Part shown: positions 1 through 7,951 of the stretch, in pieces | How the letters are laid out: every line of letters begins with the position of its first letter | How positions within the stretch are numbered: the first letter of the stretch is position 1 | Source of the DNA: Terriglobales bacterium | Lineage (GTDB): Bacteria > Acidobacteriota > Terriglobia > Terriglobales > Acidobacteriaceae | DNA length: 64,000 bases | Direction: 5' to 3' | Assembly (NCBI GenBank): GCA_025934735.1 | Contig: JAICWP010000001.1 | Location: 124,001 to 188,000 of the forward strand | Program-made: the position numbers and the translations under genes | Notes under the pieces: generated by a model | The model's database searches: none | What the model was told of the DNA's origin: nothing | Seen by the model: the letters and a program-made list of their open reading frames with translations, nothing else

Positions 1-103
1 CGAAGGCGACCTGCGCAACCAGTTGCCGACCGGCCACGAGGTGGAAGTCACCTATGAACCCAGGAACGGGGCCAACCGGGTGCTGGCGCTGAACTACAAA
101 TGA
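1..103 (+). CDS. C-terminal fragment of an unidentified protein
   Basis: The window opens inside a reading frame that runs from base 2 to a TGA at 101-103 and encodes the last 33 residues of a protein (ending VLALNYK). The fragment is polar and looks like a small beta-rich domain (GHEVEVTYEP), but it is too short to assign to a family. The start lies outside the window. The frame is believed because it is open to the window edge and is followed by non-coding sequence before the convergent pterin dehydratase gene. Confidence 0.5.
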   Translation, partial: EGDLRNQLPTGHEVEVTYEPRNGANRVLALNYK

Positions 104-223
104 TTTAGGTTTTTCGCCTTTCAGTTACCTAACATTCTCCAGAACGATTCTGCTGCTCAGGTGGAGGCGAGGCAGAGCCCCGCCTCCAAGCGACCAGCGA
201 AGAGCCAATCGTTCACAGTGCTG

Positions 224-568
224 CTATTTCGCCAGGCGGTCAATTTTGGCGGCCAAGATGAAGTCGCTCTCCGTCAGCCCGTCAATCTTGTGGGTGTAGG
301 TGGTGATGCCCACCTCGCCCCACTTGAGGACGATATCGGGATGGTGGCCCTGCTCTTCCGCCAGCTCGCCCACGCGATTCACGAATTCCAGCGCCTTGCG
401 GAAATCGGGGAACTTGAAGGTCCGGGTGAGGTGGTGTTCGTTGACCACCGTCCAGCCGGGCAGTTGCTTCTTGTAGGATTCCAGTTCCGCACCCTTTAGA
501 GGCGGCACGCCGCCGCGGCAAGGCACGCAGGTTTTGCTGGCGAGATCAGAGACCGCTGCATTGGACAT
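224..568 (-). CDS. phhB: 4a-hydroxytetrahydrobiopterin dehydratase (PCD/DCoH family)
   Basis: This 114-residue protein belongs to the pterin-4a-carbinolamine dehydratase family, which dehydrates 4a-hydroxytetrahydropterin during recycling of the cofactor of aromatic amino acid hydroxylases. The signature is clear: EQGHHPD followed by W, then TYTHKIDGLTESD, giving the catalytic histidines and aspartate. In bacteria without phenylalanine hydroxylase the same fold has been linked to molybdopterin metabolism; no hydroxylase gene is in the window. The start at 568 (MSNAAVSDL) is chosen because GGGGA lies about nine bases upstream; an upstream in-frame start at 640 would add an unlikely arginine/proline-rich leader. 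It is divergent from the FMN dehydrogenase gene, with 76 bases between the starts that must hold both promoters. Confidence 0.93.
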   Translation of the reverse strand: MSNAAVSDLASKTCVPCRGGVPPLKGAELESYKKQLPGWTVVNEHHLTRTFKFPDFRKALEFVNRVGELAEEQGHHPDIVLKWGEVGITTYTHKIDGLTESDFILAAKIDRLAK

Positions 569-644
569 GGTCGTTTTCCCCCACGACACTAATTTACTGC
601 AATCCGGACGTGAGCGGGGCAGCGGTGTACAATCGGCCACCGTT

Positions 645-1829
645 ATGGATAGTAAAACAGTGCAGACGTCGTATTCGGGAATGGAGCGGCAGCTGGCGAT
701 CTATGAGGCCGGGCTGAAAGGGTCGAAAACCGGAGTGCCGGTTTCGCCGGTTCTGCTGGAGCAGAAAGCCAAGGAAGTGCTGGAACCGCGGGCCTACGAT
801 TACGTGGCAGGAGCCGCGGGCGGAGAGCAGACGGCGCGCGCCAACCTGGAGGCGTTTTACCGCCGGCGCATTGTGCCACGCATGCTGCGCGATGTGACGC
901 AGCGCGAGCTGAGCATCGAGTTGCTGGGCAAGACGCTACCGGCTCCGGTCCTGCTGGGTCCGGTGGGCGTGCAGGGCATTATCCACAGCGAGGCGGAACT
1001 GGCCACGGCGCGGGCGGCGGCTTCCCTGGGCATTCCGTGCGTGCTCAGCACCCTTTCCTCGCGTCCGCTGGAAAAGGTGGCGCAGGCGAGCGGAGACGGG
1101 CCGCGCTGGTTCCAACTCTACTGGACGACGCATCCGGAGGTGACGGCCAGCCTGATACGCCGGGCGGAGGCGGCAGGCTACTCGGCCCTGGTGGTTACGC
1201 TCGATACCCCCTTACTGGGCTGGCGCGAGCGCGACCTGCAGCATCCCTACTTGCCGTTCCTGCTGGGCGAAGGCCTGGCCAATTTCTTTACTGATCCGGT
1301 GTTCTGCTCGGAGCTGCAGCGGCCGCCGCAGGAACATCCTCTGGCTGCGGTGCGGTTGTGGGGCGCAATGTGTTCCCACACAGCGCTGGGCTGGAAAGAC
1401 CTGAGCTTCTTGCGGCAGCACACGCGCTTGCCCATCCTACTGAAAGGAATCCTTCACCCCGAGGACGCAGAACGCGCGTTGGCCAGCGGGGTGGACGGCC
1501 TGATCGTTTCCAATCATGGAGGGCGCCAGGTGGATGGCGCGATTGCCGCTCTGGACGCGCTGCCGGAGGTGGTGCGGGTGGTGAATGGCCGCGTTCCCGT
1601 GCTGTTCGACAGCGGCATTCGTCGCGGGGCGGATGCGGTGAAGGCGCTGGCCCTGGGAGCGCGCGCGGTACTGCTGGGCCGGCTCTACATTTGGGGACTG
1701 GCCGTGGGCGGAGAGCAGGGCGTGCGCGAGGTGCTGCTCAACTTTCTGGCTGACCTCGACCTTACCATGGCGCTCAGCGGCTACCGCTCGTGCCGGGAGT
1801 TGGATGAAAGTGCCCTGGCCGGCTGTTGA
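645..1829 (+). CDS. FMN-dependent alpha-hydroxy-acid dehydrogenase (lactate oxidase/dehydrogenase-like)
   Basis: The 394-residue product is a TIM-barrel flavoenzyme of the lactate oxidase, L-lactate dehydrogenase (LldD) and glycolate oxidase family. It oxidises a 2-hydroxy acid to the keto acid with FMN. The family active-site signature SNHGGRQ with the catalytic His and substrate-binding Arg is present near residue 285, followed by the phosphate-binding segment DSGIRRGADAVKALALGA and VLLGR. No signal peptide or membrane anchor is seen, so it is probably cytoplasmic. The start at 645 (MDSKTVQTSY) removes an odd leader that would overlap the divergent pterin dehydratase gene; an ATG at 681 is also possible. 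Substrate cannot be decided between lactate, glycolate and longer 2-hydroxy acids. Confidence 0.9.
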   Translation: MDSKTVQTSYSGMERQLAIYEAGLKGSKTGVPVSPVLLEQKAKEVLEPRAYDYVAGAAGGEQTARANLEAFYRRRIVPRMLRDVTQRELSIELLGKTLPAPVLLGPVGVQGIIHSEAELATARAAASLGIPCVLSTLSSRPLEKVAQASGDGPRWFQLYWTTHPEVTASLIRRAEAAGYSALVVTLDTPLLGWRERDLQHPYLPFLLGEGLANFFTDPVFCSELQRPPQEHPLAAVRLWGAMCSHTALGWKDLSFLRQHTRLPILLKGILHPEDAERALASGVDGLIVSNHGGRQVDGAIAALDALPEVVRVVNGRVPVLFDSGIRRGADAVKALALGARAVLLGRLYIWGLAVGGEQGVREVLLNFLADLDLTMALSGYRSCRELDESALAGC

Positions 1830-2145
1830 ATTCTCGCGACCGGAAGCACCCGAGCGCAAACTGCAAAGTCAGCCGGAAAATAAAAAAGGGAGCGCGGAAC
1901 ATGTCCGCTGCTCCCGGGCTTGTACCCTCCCCCAGGTACTTCGCCGAAACAGATAGTACCCAGAGGCGGCGCATTGCGGAATGGCACGAAAGTGGCATCT
2001 GGCCGCCACTCCGGTAACAATGGGTGGGCAAAGAAACACCCGCCCTGCAGGCGGGTGTGGATATTTCGCGGCAGCCAGCGAACTAAAATTCTGGGTGGGA
2101 AAAATGGGGGAGCCAGGCACAGCGCCAGGGATGGCAACAGCCTAA
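1830..2145. other. Intergenic region between convergent FMN dehydrogenase and pilin genes
   Basis: These 316 bases separate two convergent genes. The only feature I can support is the perfect hairpin at 2036-2058. Several short frames cross the region on both strands but none has a plausible ribosome binding site or recognisable sequence. Confidence 0.6.
2036..2058 (-). terminator. Rho-independent terminator of the Flp pilin gene
   Basis: A perfect 9-bp stem (ACACCCGCC / GGCGGGTGT) encloses a 5-base loop. Read on the minus strand it is followed at once by TTTCTTT, giving the U-rich tail of an intrinsic terminator. It lies about 90 bases past the stop codon of the pilin gene. On the plus strand the tail is GGATATTT, which is a poorer fit. 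Confidence 0.7.
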
Positions 2146-2310
2146 TTAGCTAATGGCGCTGGCCGTCTGCGAGAACACCGTGTTCGCGTTGGAGCCGATC
2201 AGACGGATCGTGCCCACCACGATTACCAGAATCACCGCCAGCATAACTGCATATTCGGCGATGTCCTGTCCCTCATCGTTTGACCAAAGGTTACGCAGGA
2301 GTTCCTTCAC
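2146..2310 (-). CDS. Flp/Fap-type pilin subunit
   Basis: The 54-residue product is a Flp-family type IVb pilin: a short basic leader, then EGQDIAEYAVMLAVILVIVV, which matches the Flp pattern of a Glu-containing cleavage region followed by one hydrophobic helix, and a short polar tail (SNANTVFSQTASAIS). Flp subunits are cleaved by a TadV/CpaA peptidase and assembled by the Tad secretion machine. The start is taken at GTG 2310 because GGAG lies eight bases upstream; a longer frame back to 2403 would be rich in Pro/Trp/Arg and has no site. No tad/cpa genes are nearby, so this is an orphan pilin gene in the window. A good terminator follows it. Confidence 0.88.
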   Translation of the reverse strand: MKELLRNLWSNDEGQDIAEYAVMLAVILVIVVGTIRLIGSNANTVFSQTASAIS

Positions 2311-2766
2311 GTTTGTTCTCCAAGTTACTGGATTTCGCCTGAGGCGATACTGAAGCCATGCTAAGCGGGGCCAAAAGGGGGGAGAATGGCCCAGAGGTGC
2401 CATGGCGGAAACCAGCGGTAATTCACGTTAGATTACTCCCGGAAGTAACTGATTGTGCAGGCATTACGCCGCATAGATAAGGGTTGCCGTGGGCCGCGAC
2501 GCGTTTAGAGGCGGTGGCCGGGCAGGAATAGACTTTTGCAAGACTCACTTCTTTTGCGGTTAGGGTGAGGGTAGTTAAAGTGAAAGGTGAACCTCTGGCT
2601 CCAATCCGCAGAGGTGCAATTGTTTTAATTTTCGGTACGAGTATTTGACCGGACGCAGCCAAGCGGATTTTTTTGCTGAGAGCCGACACCGTCATCATAT
2701 AATCAGGGCGCTCCCCCAGGGCGCGCCAGACTCCCAGGAACACCCGGTTCCCAGCAGTCCATAAGG
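2311..2766. other. Divergent intergenic region between Flp pilin and TonB-like genes
   Basis: This stretch of 456 bases must contain the promoters of both flanking genes. A TATAAT hexamer at 2698-2703 faces the TonB-like gene. A minus-strand frame at 2423-2782 is open, but its product resembles no family and starts inside the TonB-like gene, so it is not called. Confidence 0.5.
2673..2703 (+). promoter_or_regulatory. Candidate promoter of the TonB-like gene
   Basis: A perfect TATAAT (2698-2703) lies 63 bases before the TonB-like start. The best upstream partner is TTGCTG at 2673-2678, a weak -35 match with a long 19-base spacer. This is sequence pattern only. Confidence 0.35.
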
Positions 2767-3885
2767 ATGGCGGCGGTGTCAAAAATAGAGGCAGGCGTAG
2801 TCGAGTTGCGCACGGATGTGGGGCGGTTATACGTTCGTCCTTCGGCGTGGCAGCGCGCCTACCTGCGCTGGACTTTCCGCAACTTTCACACTCTGCCGCA
2901 GCAGGTCCTCAACCATCGGCAGAAACACCTGATTGACTCTCTGAGCCGCACTGCCATCGTGACCGGGGGAGAGACGTTCCCACCCACAGCCATCATTGGA
3001 GTGGTGGAAGATGTGCGGGTGCTGGCGCTGCCTTCGAACGCAGAGATGGCGGAGCCGGCCAAACCAGCGGTGGCCGTGGCGAAGCTTAAAGTAGTGAGCG
3101 CGCGACACGCCGAATTGGAAGCTGCCGCGGAAGTCCCTGTCGAGAGCCCGCGAATTCGTTTTGTTCCAATGCCAGAAAATGTTGCAGAGAGGGCGAGCCA
3201 AGAGACGGAAGAAACCGGCACGCCGGCGGAGGCGCAGGAAGTTGCTGCCACTGGACGTGCCCCGAAGCGCACCTGGTTGGCAGTGCCGGTGACGGGAGCG
3301 GCTTTGGCGGCTGTGCTGTTGCTGGCTTTCCAGGTGGCGCCCCTTCTGCGCCCACGTGAAATCAAGATCGCGCAGCCCGAGCTGGTGCCGCCTGCTGAGG
3401 CAAGCGCGAAGTTGACAATGCCAGTGTTGCCGGCGCCGGTGCTCGCGAAGCCCCTGATTACGCGCCCGGCCTCCGCGCCGGCAGCGTTCCCCGTCCATGA
3501 AGGGCAGCTTGCCGTCCGGAATAGCTTCGGCAAACGTCTGATGAGCCATCCTTCCGCGGTCCCGCCTTCACCTGCCGTGGACGCGGTGAGCTTGCCGCAA
3601 ATTGCGGAGGCGCCACAATCGGGGTTCATGTATCCAGTGGCGCCCAATCCCAACCTCGTGGGCAAGGTGCTGCTGAAAGCGGTGATCGGAAGCGATGGCA
3701 CGGTCAAGCAGGTCGAGGTGCTGAGCGGCGACCGCGCACTAGCCGCCGCTGCCGCCCGGGCGGTGCGTCACTGGCGCTATGCTCCCGCCCAAGTGGACGG
3801 ACGCGCGGTAGATGCGCAAACTCACGTAACAGTCAGCTTCCTGGGCGAAGACGCCGTCTCCATCATTCTGCCGCCGGGGCGCTGA
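2767..3885 (+). CDS. TonB-like energy-transducing protein with an extra cytoplasmic domain
   Basis: The 372-residue protein has a TonB C-terminal domain at about residues 297-360 (VGKVLLKAVIGSDGTVKQVE ... AARAVRHWRYAPA), which in TonB contacts outer-membrane receptors. One transmembrane helix lies at about 168-191, followed by a Pro/Ala-rich periplasmic linker. Unlike classical TonB, which starts with its membrane anchor, there are some 165 residues before the helix, including a basic N-terminal segment with many aromatic residues. This layout is common in Acidobacteriota but its function is unknown. AAGGA at 2763-2767 overlaps the ATG and sits eight bases before an in-frame GTG at 2776, so the true start may be 2776. 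No ExbB/ExbD or receptor genes are adjacent. Confidence 0.85.
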   Translation: MAAVSKIEAGVVELRTDVGRLYVRPSAWQRAYLRWTFRNFHTLPQQVLNHRQKHLIDSLSRTAIVTGGETFPPTAIIGVVEDVRVLALPSNAEMAEPAKPAVAVAKLKVVSARHAELEAAAEVPVESPRIRFVPMPENVAERASQETEETGTPAEAQEVAATGRAPKRTWLAVPVTGAALAAVLLLAFQVAPLLRPREIKIAQPELVPPAEASAKLTMPVLPAPVLAKPLITRPASAPAAFPVHEGQLAVRNSFGKRLMSHPSAVPPSPAVDAVSLPQIAEAPQSGFMYPVAPNPNLVGKVLLKAVIGSDGTVKQVEVLSGDRALAAAAARAVRHWRYAPAQVDGRAVDAQTHVTVSFLGEDAVSIILPPGR

Positions 3886-4043
3886 CGCTCTCGGACCATT
3901 CTAGCCAAAGCTCCAGCTAAAAATTTCACCAGGGCTGTTGCGAACGGTGTGGGCTCGCACAGGGCATCGTGACCCAGCCGGCGATTAGGCAAAAACGCTC
4001 GGCATCTGGCATGATCAGGGTACTTACCTTTTAGGAGACCAAG

Positions 4044-4868
4044 TTGACGGAGACACTGGGAAAAAAGCGCCTGGCGGTGCTGGGCGCGGGGAAGATGGGC
4101 AGCATCCTGCTGCAGGCGTTTCTCAAGAGCGGATTGTTCGCCGCGGAGAACCTGAGCGCCACGGTGGCGCATCCGGAGCGGGCCAAGGCTCTGTCGCGGC
4201 AGCTGAATATCACGGTGGCCTGTGACAATCGAGCGGCGGCCAAGACAGCCGATATCGTCCTGCTCTGCGTCAAGCCCCAGGCAGTGAAGGAAGTGCTGCA
4301 GGAAATTCGGGAGGAAATGGGCCCTGGGCAGGTGGTGATTTCGGTGGCCGCTTCGGTGCCGACTAGTTACATCGAAGAGCGGCTGCCGGCCAAGGTGGTG
4401 GTGGTGCGCGCCATGCCCAACACGCCTGCAATGGTGGGCGCGGGCATCACCGGAGTGTGCGGCGGTTCGTGCGCCACACCGCAGCACTTGCACATGGCAT
4501 GCCGTTTATTTGAGACTGTGGGCAAAACCGTCACCGTGGATGAAAAACACATGGACGCGGTGACCGGACTTTCCGCCAGCGGGCCGGCGTTCATCTACAT
4601 TGTGCTGGAGTCGTTGGCCGAAGCAGGGGTGAAAGTAGGTTTGCCGCGCGATTTGGCCACCCTGCTGGCGGCGCAGACCACGCTGGGCGCTTCGCGGGTG
4701 GTGCTGGAAACCGGCAGCCACCCGGCGCTGCTCAAAGACGCGGTGACCACGCCGGCGGGCTGCACCATTGATGGAATCATGGAACTGGAAGAAGGGAAGC
4801 TGCGGGTTACGCTGATCAAGGCAGTGGTGAAGGCGACGCAGCGGGCCAAAGAACTCTTGTTCGCCTGA
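4044..4868 (+). CDS. proC: Pyrroline-5-carboxylate reductase
   Basis: ProC catalyses the last step of proline synthesis, NAD(P)H-dependent reduction of 1-pyrroline-5-carboxylate. The 274-residue product has the N-terminal Rossmann motif VLGAGKMG, the conserved RAMPNTPA segment, and the C-terminal ProC signature (LLKDAVTTPAGCTIDGIMELE). Length fits the family. The start is a TTG at 4044 preceded by AGGAG six bases upstream; no better start is in frame. A second, more diverged ProC-like gene lies at 56051-56845, and this copy is the better candidate for the biosynthetic enzyme. It is followed closely by the kinase gene in the same direction. Confidence 0.96.
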   Translation: MTETLGKKRLAVLGAGKMGSILLQAFLKSGLFAAENLSATVAHPERAKALSRQLNITVACDNRAAAKTADIVLLCVKPQAVKEVLQEIREEMGPGQVVISVAASVPTSYIEERLPAKVVVVRAMPNTPAMVGAGITGVCGGSCATPQHLHMACRLFETVGKTVTVDEKHMDAVTGLSASGPAFIYIVLESLAEAGVKVGLPRDLATLLAAQTTLGASRVVLETGSHPALLKDAVTTPAGCTIDGIMELEEGKLRVTLIKAVVKATQRAKELLFA

Positions 4869-4970
4869 AACAAGGCATTGAGCATGCCAAAATTCACCCC
4901 AGGACTATGCTGCTGGGGGGCGTTGACGCCATTTCTTCCGCTGGATAGCCTACAGCTCAGGGAGCAATCG

Positions 4971-7076
4971 GTGATCGGCGAACTAGTCAGCCACTACCGT
5001 ATCGTCTCAAAAATCGGGCAGGGGGGAATGGGGGTTGTTTACCATGCCCGCGACGAGGTCTTGCAACGCGACGTTGCTTTGAAGGTAGTGGGCGAAAGTG
5101 CGACGGCAGCGAAGCTGTCGCACGAGCATCTCCTGCATGAAGCGCGAGCGGCCTCCGCGCTCAGCCATCCCAACATCTGCACCATTCACGAAGTGGGTGA
5201 GTTCAAGGGCGAACTCTACATGGTGATGGAGCTGGTGGAAGGCAAGTCTTTAAGGGAGTTGATTGGCCGCGATGGGTTGGCCATGGAAATCGTGGTGCGC
5301 TACGCGGTTCAGATTGCCGCCGCGCTGGCCCATGCCCACAGCCGCAATATTGTTCATCACGATCTGAAAAGCGCCAATATCCTGGTGACGCCGCAGGGCC
5401 TGGTCAAAGTGCTCGATTTCGGACTAGCCAGGCAACTGCCGCAAGTCTCCGCCGACGCGGCCACCATCAGCATGGCACCGGTCGAAAGCGCCGGCACCGT
5501 CATGGGCACCTTGTTTTACATGGCGCCTGAGGTGCTGCGCGGGCAGATGGGAGACCATCGCAGCGACTTGTGGGCGCTGGGGATCGTAATTTATGAAGCC
5601 GCCTCGGGACAGCTACCGTTTCGCGGAACCACCGGCATGGCAGTGGGCTCGGCCATCCTGCACGAGCCGCCATCGCCACTGCCGGAGCGCATACCGCCGG
5701 GCCTGAGAGGCATCATCCAACGTTGTTTGGCCAAAGAACCGGCACAGCGCTACCAGCAGGCGGCGGAAATACAAGCGGCGCTTGAAGCGGTGCAGTCCTC
5801 CTCGATGGTTCCCCGGGGACAACCCGAGCAGCGCGGACCGCTTACCACCCTGCATCGCGGCATTCGCCACCTGCGGGTCAAAAATGGCGACGTGCTGCTG
5901 ATGGTGGGAACGATCAAAGGAGTGTTCCTGTTGCGTTCGAACCGGGAGCGCCGACGGTGGGAAGTTGCCGGACCCTATTTTCCCGGACATTCCATTTACG
6001 CTCTGGCTTACGATGGCCGAGCCGGACGGCACCGGCTGTGGGCAGCGACCCACACATTTTGGGGCACCTACCTGCGGTCGAGCGACGATTTCGGCAAGGC
6101 CTGGATGAATCCCGCAGAGGCCAGCCTGAAGTTTCCGACCGAAACGGGCGCCGTCTTGAACAATATCTGGCAGATCTGCCTGGGGCGCGCCGAAGAGCCG
6201 GATGTGCTGTATTGCGGGGCGGAGCCGGCAGCGCTGTTTGAATCGCGGGATGGGGGAGAAACTTGGTCGCTGGTGCGAGGCCTGTTTGACCATCCCCACC
6301 GAGCGCGATGGGTGCCGGGAAACGGCGGGCTTACGCTGCACACCATTGCTCCCGATCCTTCCGACAAGGGCCGCATGTATGTGGGTATTTCCTCGGGCGG
6401 GGTCTACGGGACAGAGGACGGCGGGCACAACTGGCGGGCTCTGAACCGCGGCATTCGGGTGGTTTTCCAACCCGAGAGGTACCCCGAGTTCGGGCAGTGC
6501 GTGCACAAATTCGTGCTGCACCCGGCTCGCCCGGAGCGCCTTTTCCTGCAGAATCACTGGGGCCTCTATCGTTCCGACGACAGCGGGGAAAGCTGGGTGG
6601 ACATCGCGAATGGGGTGCCCTCAGACTTTGGATTCGCGATAGTGATGCATCCGCACAATCCCGACTGTGTGTATATCCTTCCGGTGGAATCGGATGAATT
6701 CCGTTGCGCGCCGGAAGGACGCCTACGGGTTTATCGCACGCGTAATGCCGGCGCCTCCTGGGAACCGCTGATGCGCGGCCTGCCGCAGAAGGGGGCGTAC
6801 GAAACTGTGCTGCGCGACGCCATGACAGCCGATTCGCTGGACCCGCATGGGCTCTATTTCGGAACCCGAAGCGGGCAGCTCTACGGCTCCAGCGACGAGG
6901 GAAAAAGCTGGAAGAGAATTCTGGAGGGACTGCCGGCGGTGGTGTGCGTCAAGAGCGCGGTCATCGGCGAGCCACGCGCCGGGCGAAGGTCGAAAAGCCA
7001 CCGGGCGCCGCCTGGCCGCTCGGGCGCAAAGCCGGCTGAGAAGAAGCGTAAGAAAGGGCAGGGCAAGCGGCGTTGA
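4971..7076 (+). CDS. Ser/Thr protein kinase fused to a BNR/sialidase-like beta-propeller
   Basis: The 701-residue protein starts with a eukaryotic-type Ser/Thr kinase domain (about 8-270): glycine loop IGQGGMGVVY, VALKV lysine, DFG (VLDFGLAR) and APE (FYMAPEVL). The catalytic loop reads His-His-Asp at 129-131 in place of the usual His-Arg-Asp. Residues from about 300 onward form a BNR/YCF48-like propeller with repeated S-x-D-x-G-x-x-W blades (SRDGGETWS, TEDGGHNWR, SDDSGESW, SSDEGKSWK) and no transmembrane helix between the domains. The GTG at 4971 is chosen because AGGGAG lies six bases upstream and kinases of this family begin just before SHYRI; TTG 4878 or ATG 4884 would add a poor leader. 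Its stop overlaps the start of the MoaD-like fusion, suggesting translational coupling. Confidence 0.9.
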   Translation: MIGELVSHYRIVSKIGQGGMGVVYHARDEVLQRDVALKVVGESATAAKLSHEHLLHEARAASALSHPNICTIHEVGEFKGELYMVMELVEGKSLRELIGRDGLAMEIVVRYAVQIAAALAHAHSRNIVHHDLKSANILVTPQGLVKVLDFGLARQLPQVSADAATISMAPVESAGTVMGTLFYMAPEVLRGQMGDHRSDLWALGIVIYEAASGQLPFRGTTGMAVGSAILHEPPSPLPERIPPGLRGIIQRCLAKEPAQRYQQAAEIQAALEAVQSSSMVPRGQPEQRGPLTTLHRGIRHLRVKNGDVLLMVGTIKGVFLLRSNRERRRWEVAGPYFPGHSIYALAYDGRAGRHRLWAATHTFWGTYLRSSDDFGKAWMNPAEASLKFPTETGAVLNNIWQICLGRAEEPDVLYCGAEPAALFESRDGGETWSLVRGLFDHPHRARWVPGNGGLTLHTIAPDPSDKGRMYVGISSGGVYGTEDGGHNWRALNRGIRVVFQPERYPEFGQCVHKFVLHPARPERLFLQNHWGLYRSDDSGESWVDIANGVPSDFGFAIVMHPHNPDCVYILPVESDEFRCAPEGRLRVYRTRNAGASWEPLMRGLPQKGAYETVLRDAMTADSLDPHGLYFGTRSGQLYGSSDEGKSWKRILEGLPAVVCVKSAVIGEPRAGRRSKSHRAPPGRSGAKPAEKKRKKGQGKRR

Positions 7077-7708
7077 TCACGTTTCACATTCCGGGCCCAT
7101 TGCTTTCCTTCAGCGGCGGGCACAGCGACGTGAAGGTTGACGCGACGGCAGCCACGGTGTTTGACGCATTGCAGGCGCTGTGGGCGGCCTGTCCTGGCAT
7201 GCGCGACCGGATTGTGACGGAACAAGGGCAAATCCGGGAGCACATCAATCTCTTTGTGGGCAAAGAAAACACCCGCTATACGGGAGGACTTGCCACGCCT
7301 GTTTCTTCTGGAGCCGAGATCTCAATCGTGCCAGCCATCAGCGGAGGAAAGACTTCTAATCCATTTGCGAATCTCGCCGGGAAGAAGTACCTGAGCCTGG
7401 CCAGCTTCCGCAAAAACGGGCAGGCGGTACGCACGCCTCTGTGGTTTGCGGAGGAGAACGGGAAGCTCTACGTGATGACGCGTGATGATTCCTGGAAGTA
7501 CAAAAGAATCCGCAACAACCCGCGCGTGCTGGTCGCGCCCTGCACGGGTCGGGGACGCATCACCGGGCCGGATGCGGAAGCGCGGGCGCGCATTCTGGAG
7601 GCGGCTGAATTTCCCGGCGCTCGCGGCGCCTTGGAACGCAAGTATTGGCTGATGAGCCTGCCGTTCTGGAGCAAGCGCAACATTTTTCTGGAGATTACGC
7701 CGGTTTAG
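7073..7708 (+). CDS. MoaD/ThiS-like domain fused to a PPOX-class F420-type flavin-fold protein
   Basis: Residues 1-92 form a ubiquitin-like MoaD/ThiS domain ending in IVPAISGG, the diglycine that in free MoaD/ThiS is activated and thiocarboxylated. Here the chain continues directly with a split-barrel domain (93-211) that resembles the PPOX-class F420-dependent Rv2061 family (LASFRKNGQAVRTPLWFA, RIRNNPRVLVAPCTGRG). The diglycine is therefore internal and could be used only after cleavage or in a non-covalent role. The start is TTG 7073, overlapping the TGA of the kinase-BNR gene. In many bacteria a stand-alone BNR-repeat gene sits next to a MoaD/ThiS gene; here both partners have gained an extra domain. 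Family calls are from memory of sequence patterns; function is unknown. Confidence 0.8.
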   Translation: MITFHIPGPLLSFSGGHSDVKVDATAATVFDALQALWAACPGMRDRIVTEQGQIREHINLFVGKENTRYTGGLATPVSSGAEISIVPAISGGKTSNPFANLAGKKYLSLASFRKNGQAVRTPLWFAEENGKLYVMTRDDSWKYKRIRNNPRVLVAPCTGRGRITGPDAEARARILEAAEFPGARGALERKYWLMSLPFWSKRNIFLEITPV

Positions 7709-7752
7709 CGCAAGGCCTCTGCAGGAAGATAGAACTCCGCGCAAACGAAAGC

Positions 7753-7773
7753 CCTTCGCTGCGCTCAGGATGA
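7753..7773. repeat. Dispersed intergenic repeat ending GCTCAGGATGA
   Basis: The 3-prime end of this element (CGCTCAGGATGA) is shared with 23493-23510, where it reads CCGCTCAGGATGA. Both copies are in non-coding gaps. Similar short elements are frequent in acidobacterial intergenic DNA. The rest of the 7709-7951 gap has no gene I can support. Confidence 0.5.
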
Positions 7774-7951
7774 TAAAACTGGTTTTCCCTGGTCCTGGAC
7801 AGGCTCGCCTTAGCGTACGCGAGATGCTTCGCGGCTAAGCCGCCCTGCATGACGTTTGCCAGGGAGGACGTACGCGAGCGAGGCCGTCAGTGCCACAACA
7901 CCCCCACACGTGGTCGAGTTCGCCCGGGCCACAACAACAATGTGAACTGCG

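Noticed and set aside
2423-2782. 119-codon frame in the pilin/TonB gap
   Set aside because: It has no family resemblance, starts inside the TonB-like gene and runs through the likely promoter of that gene.
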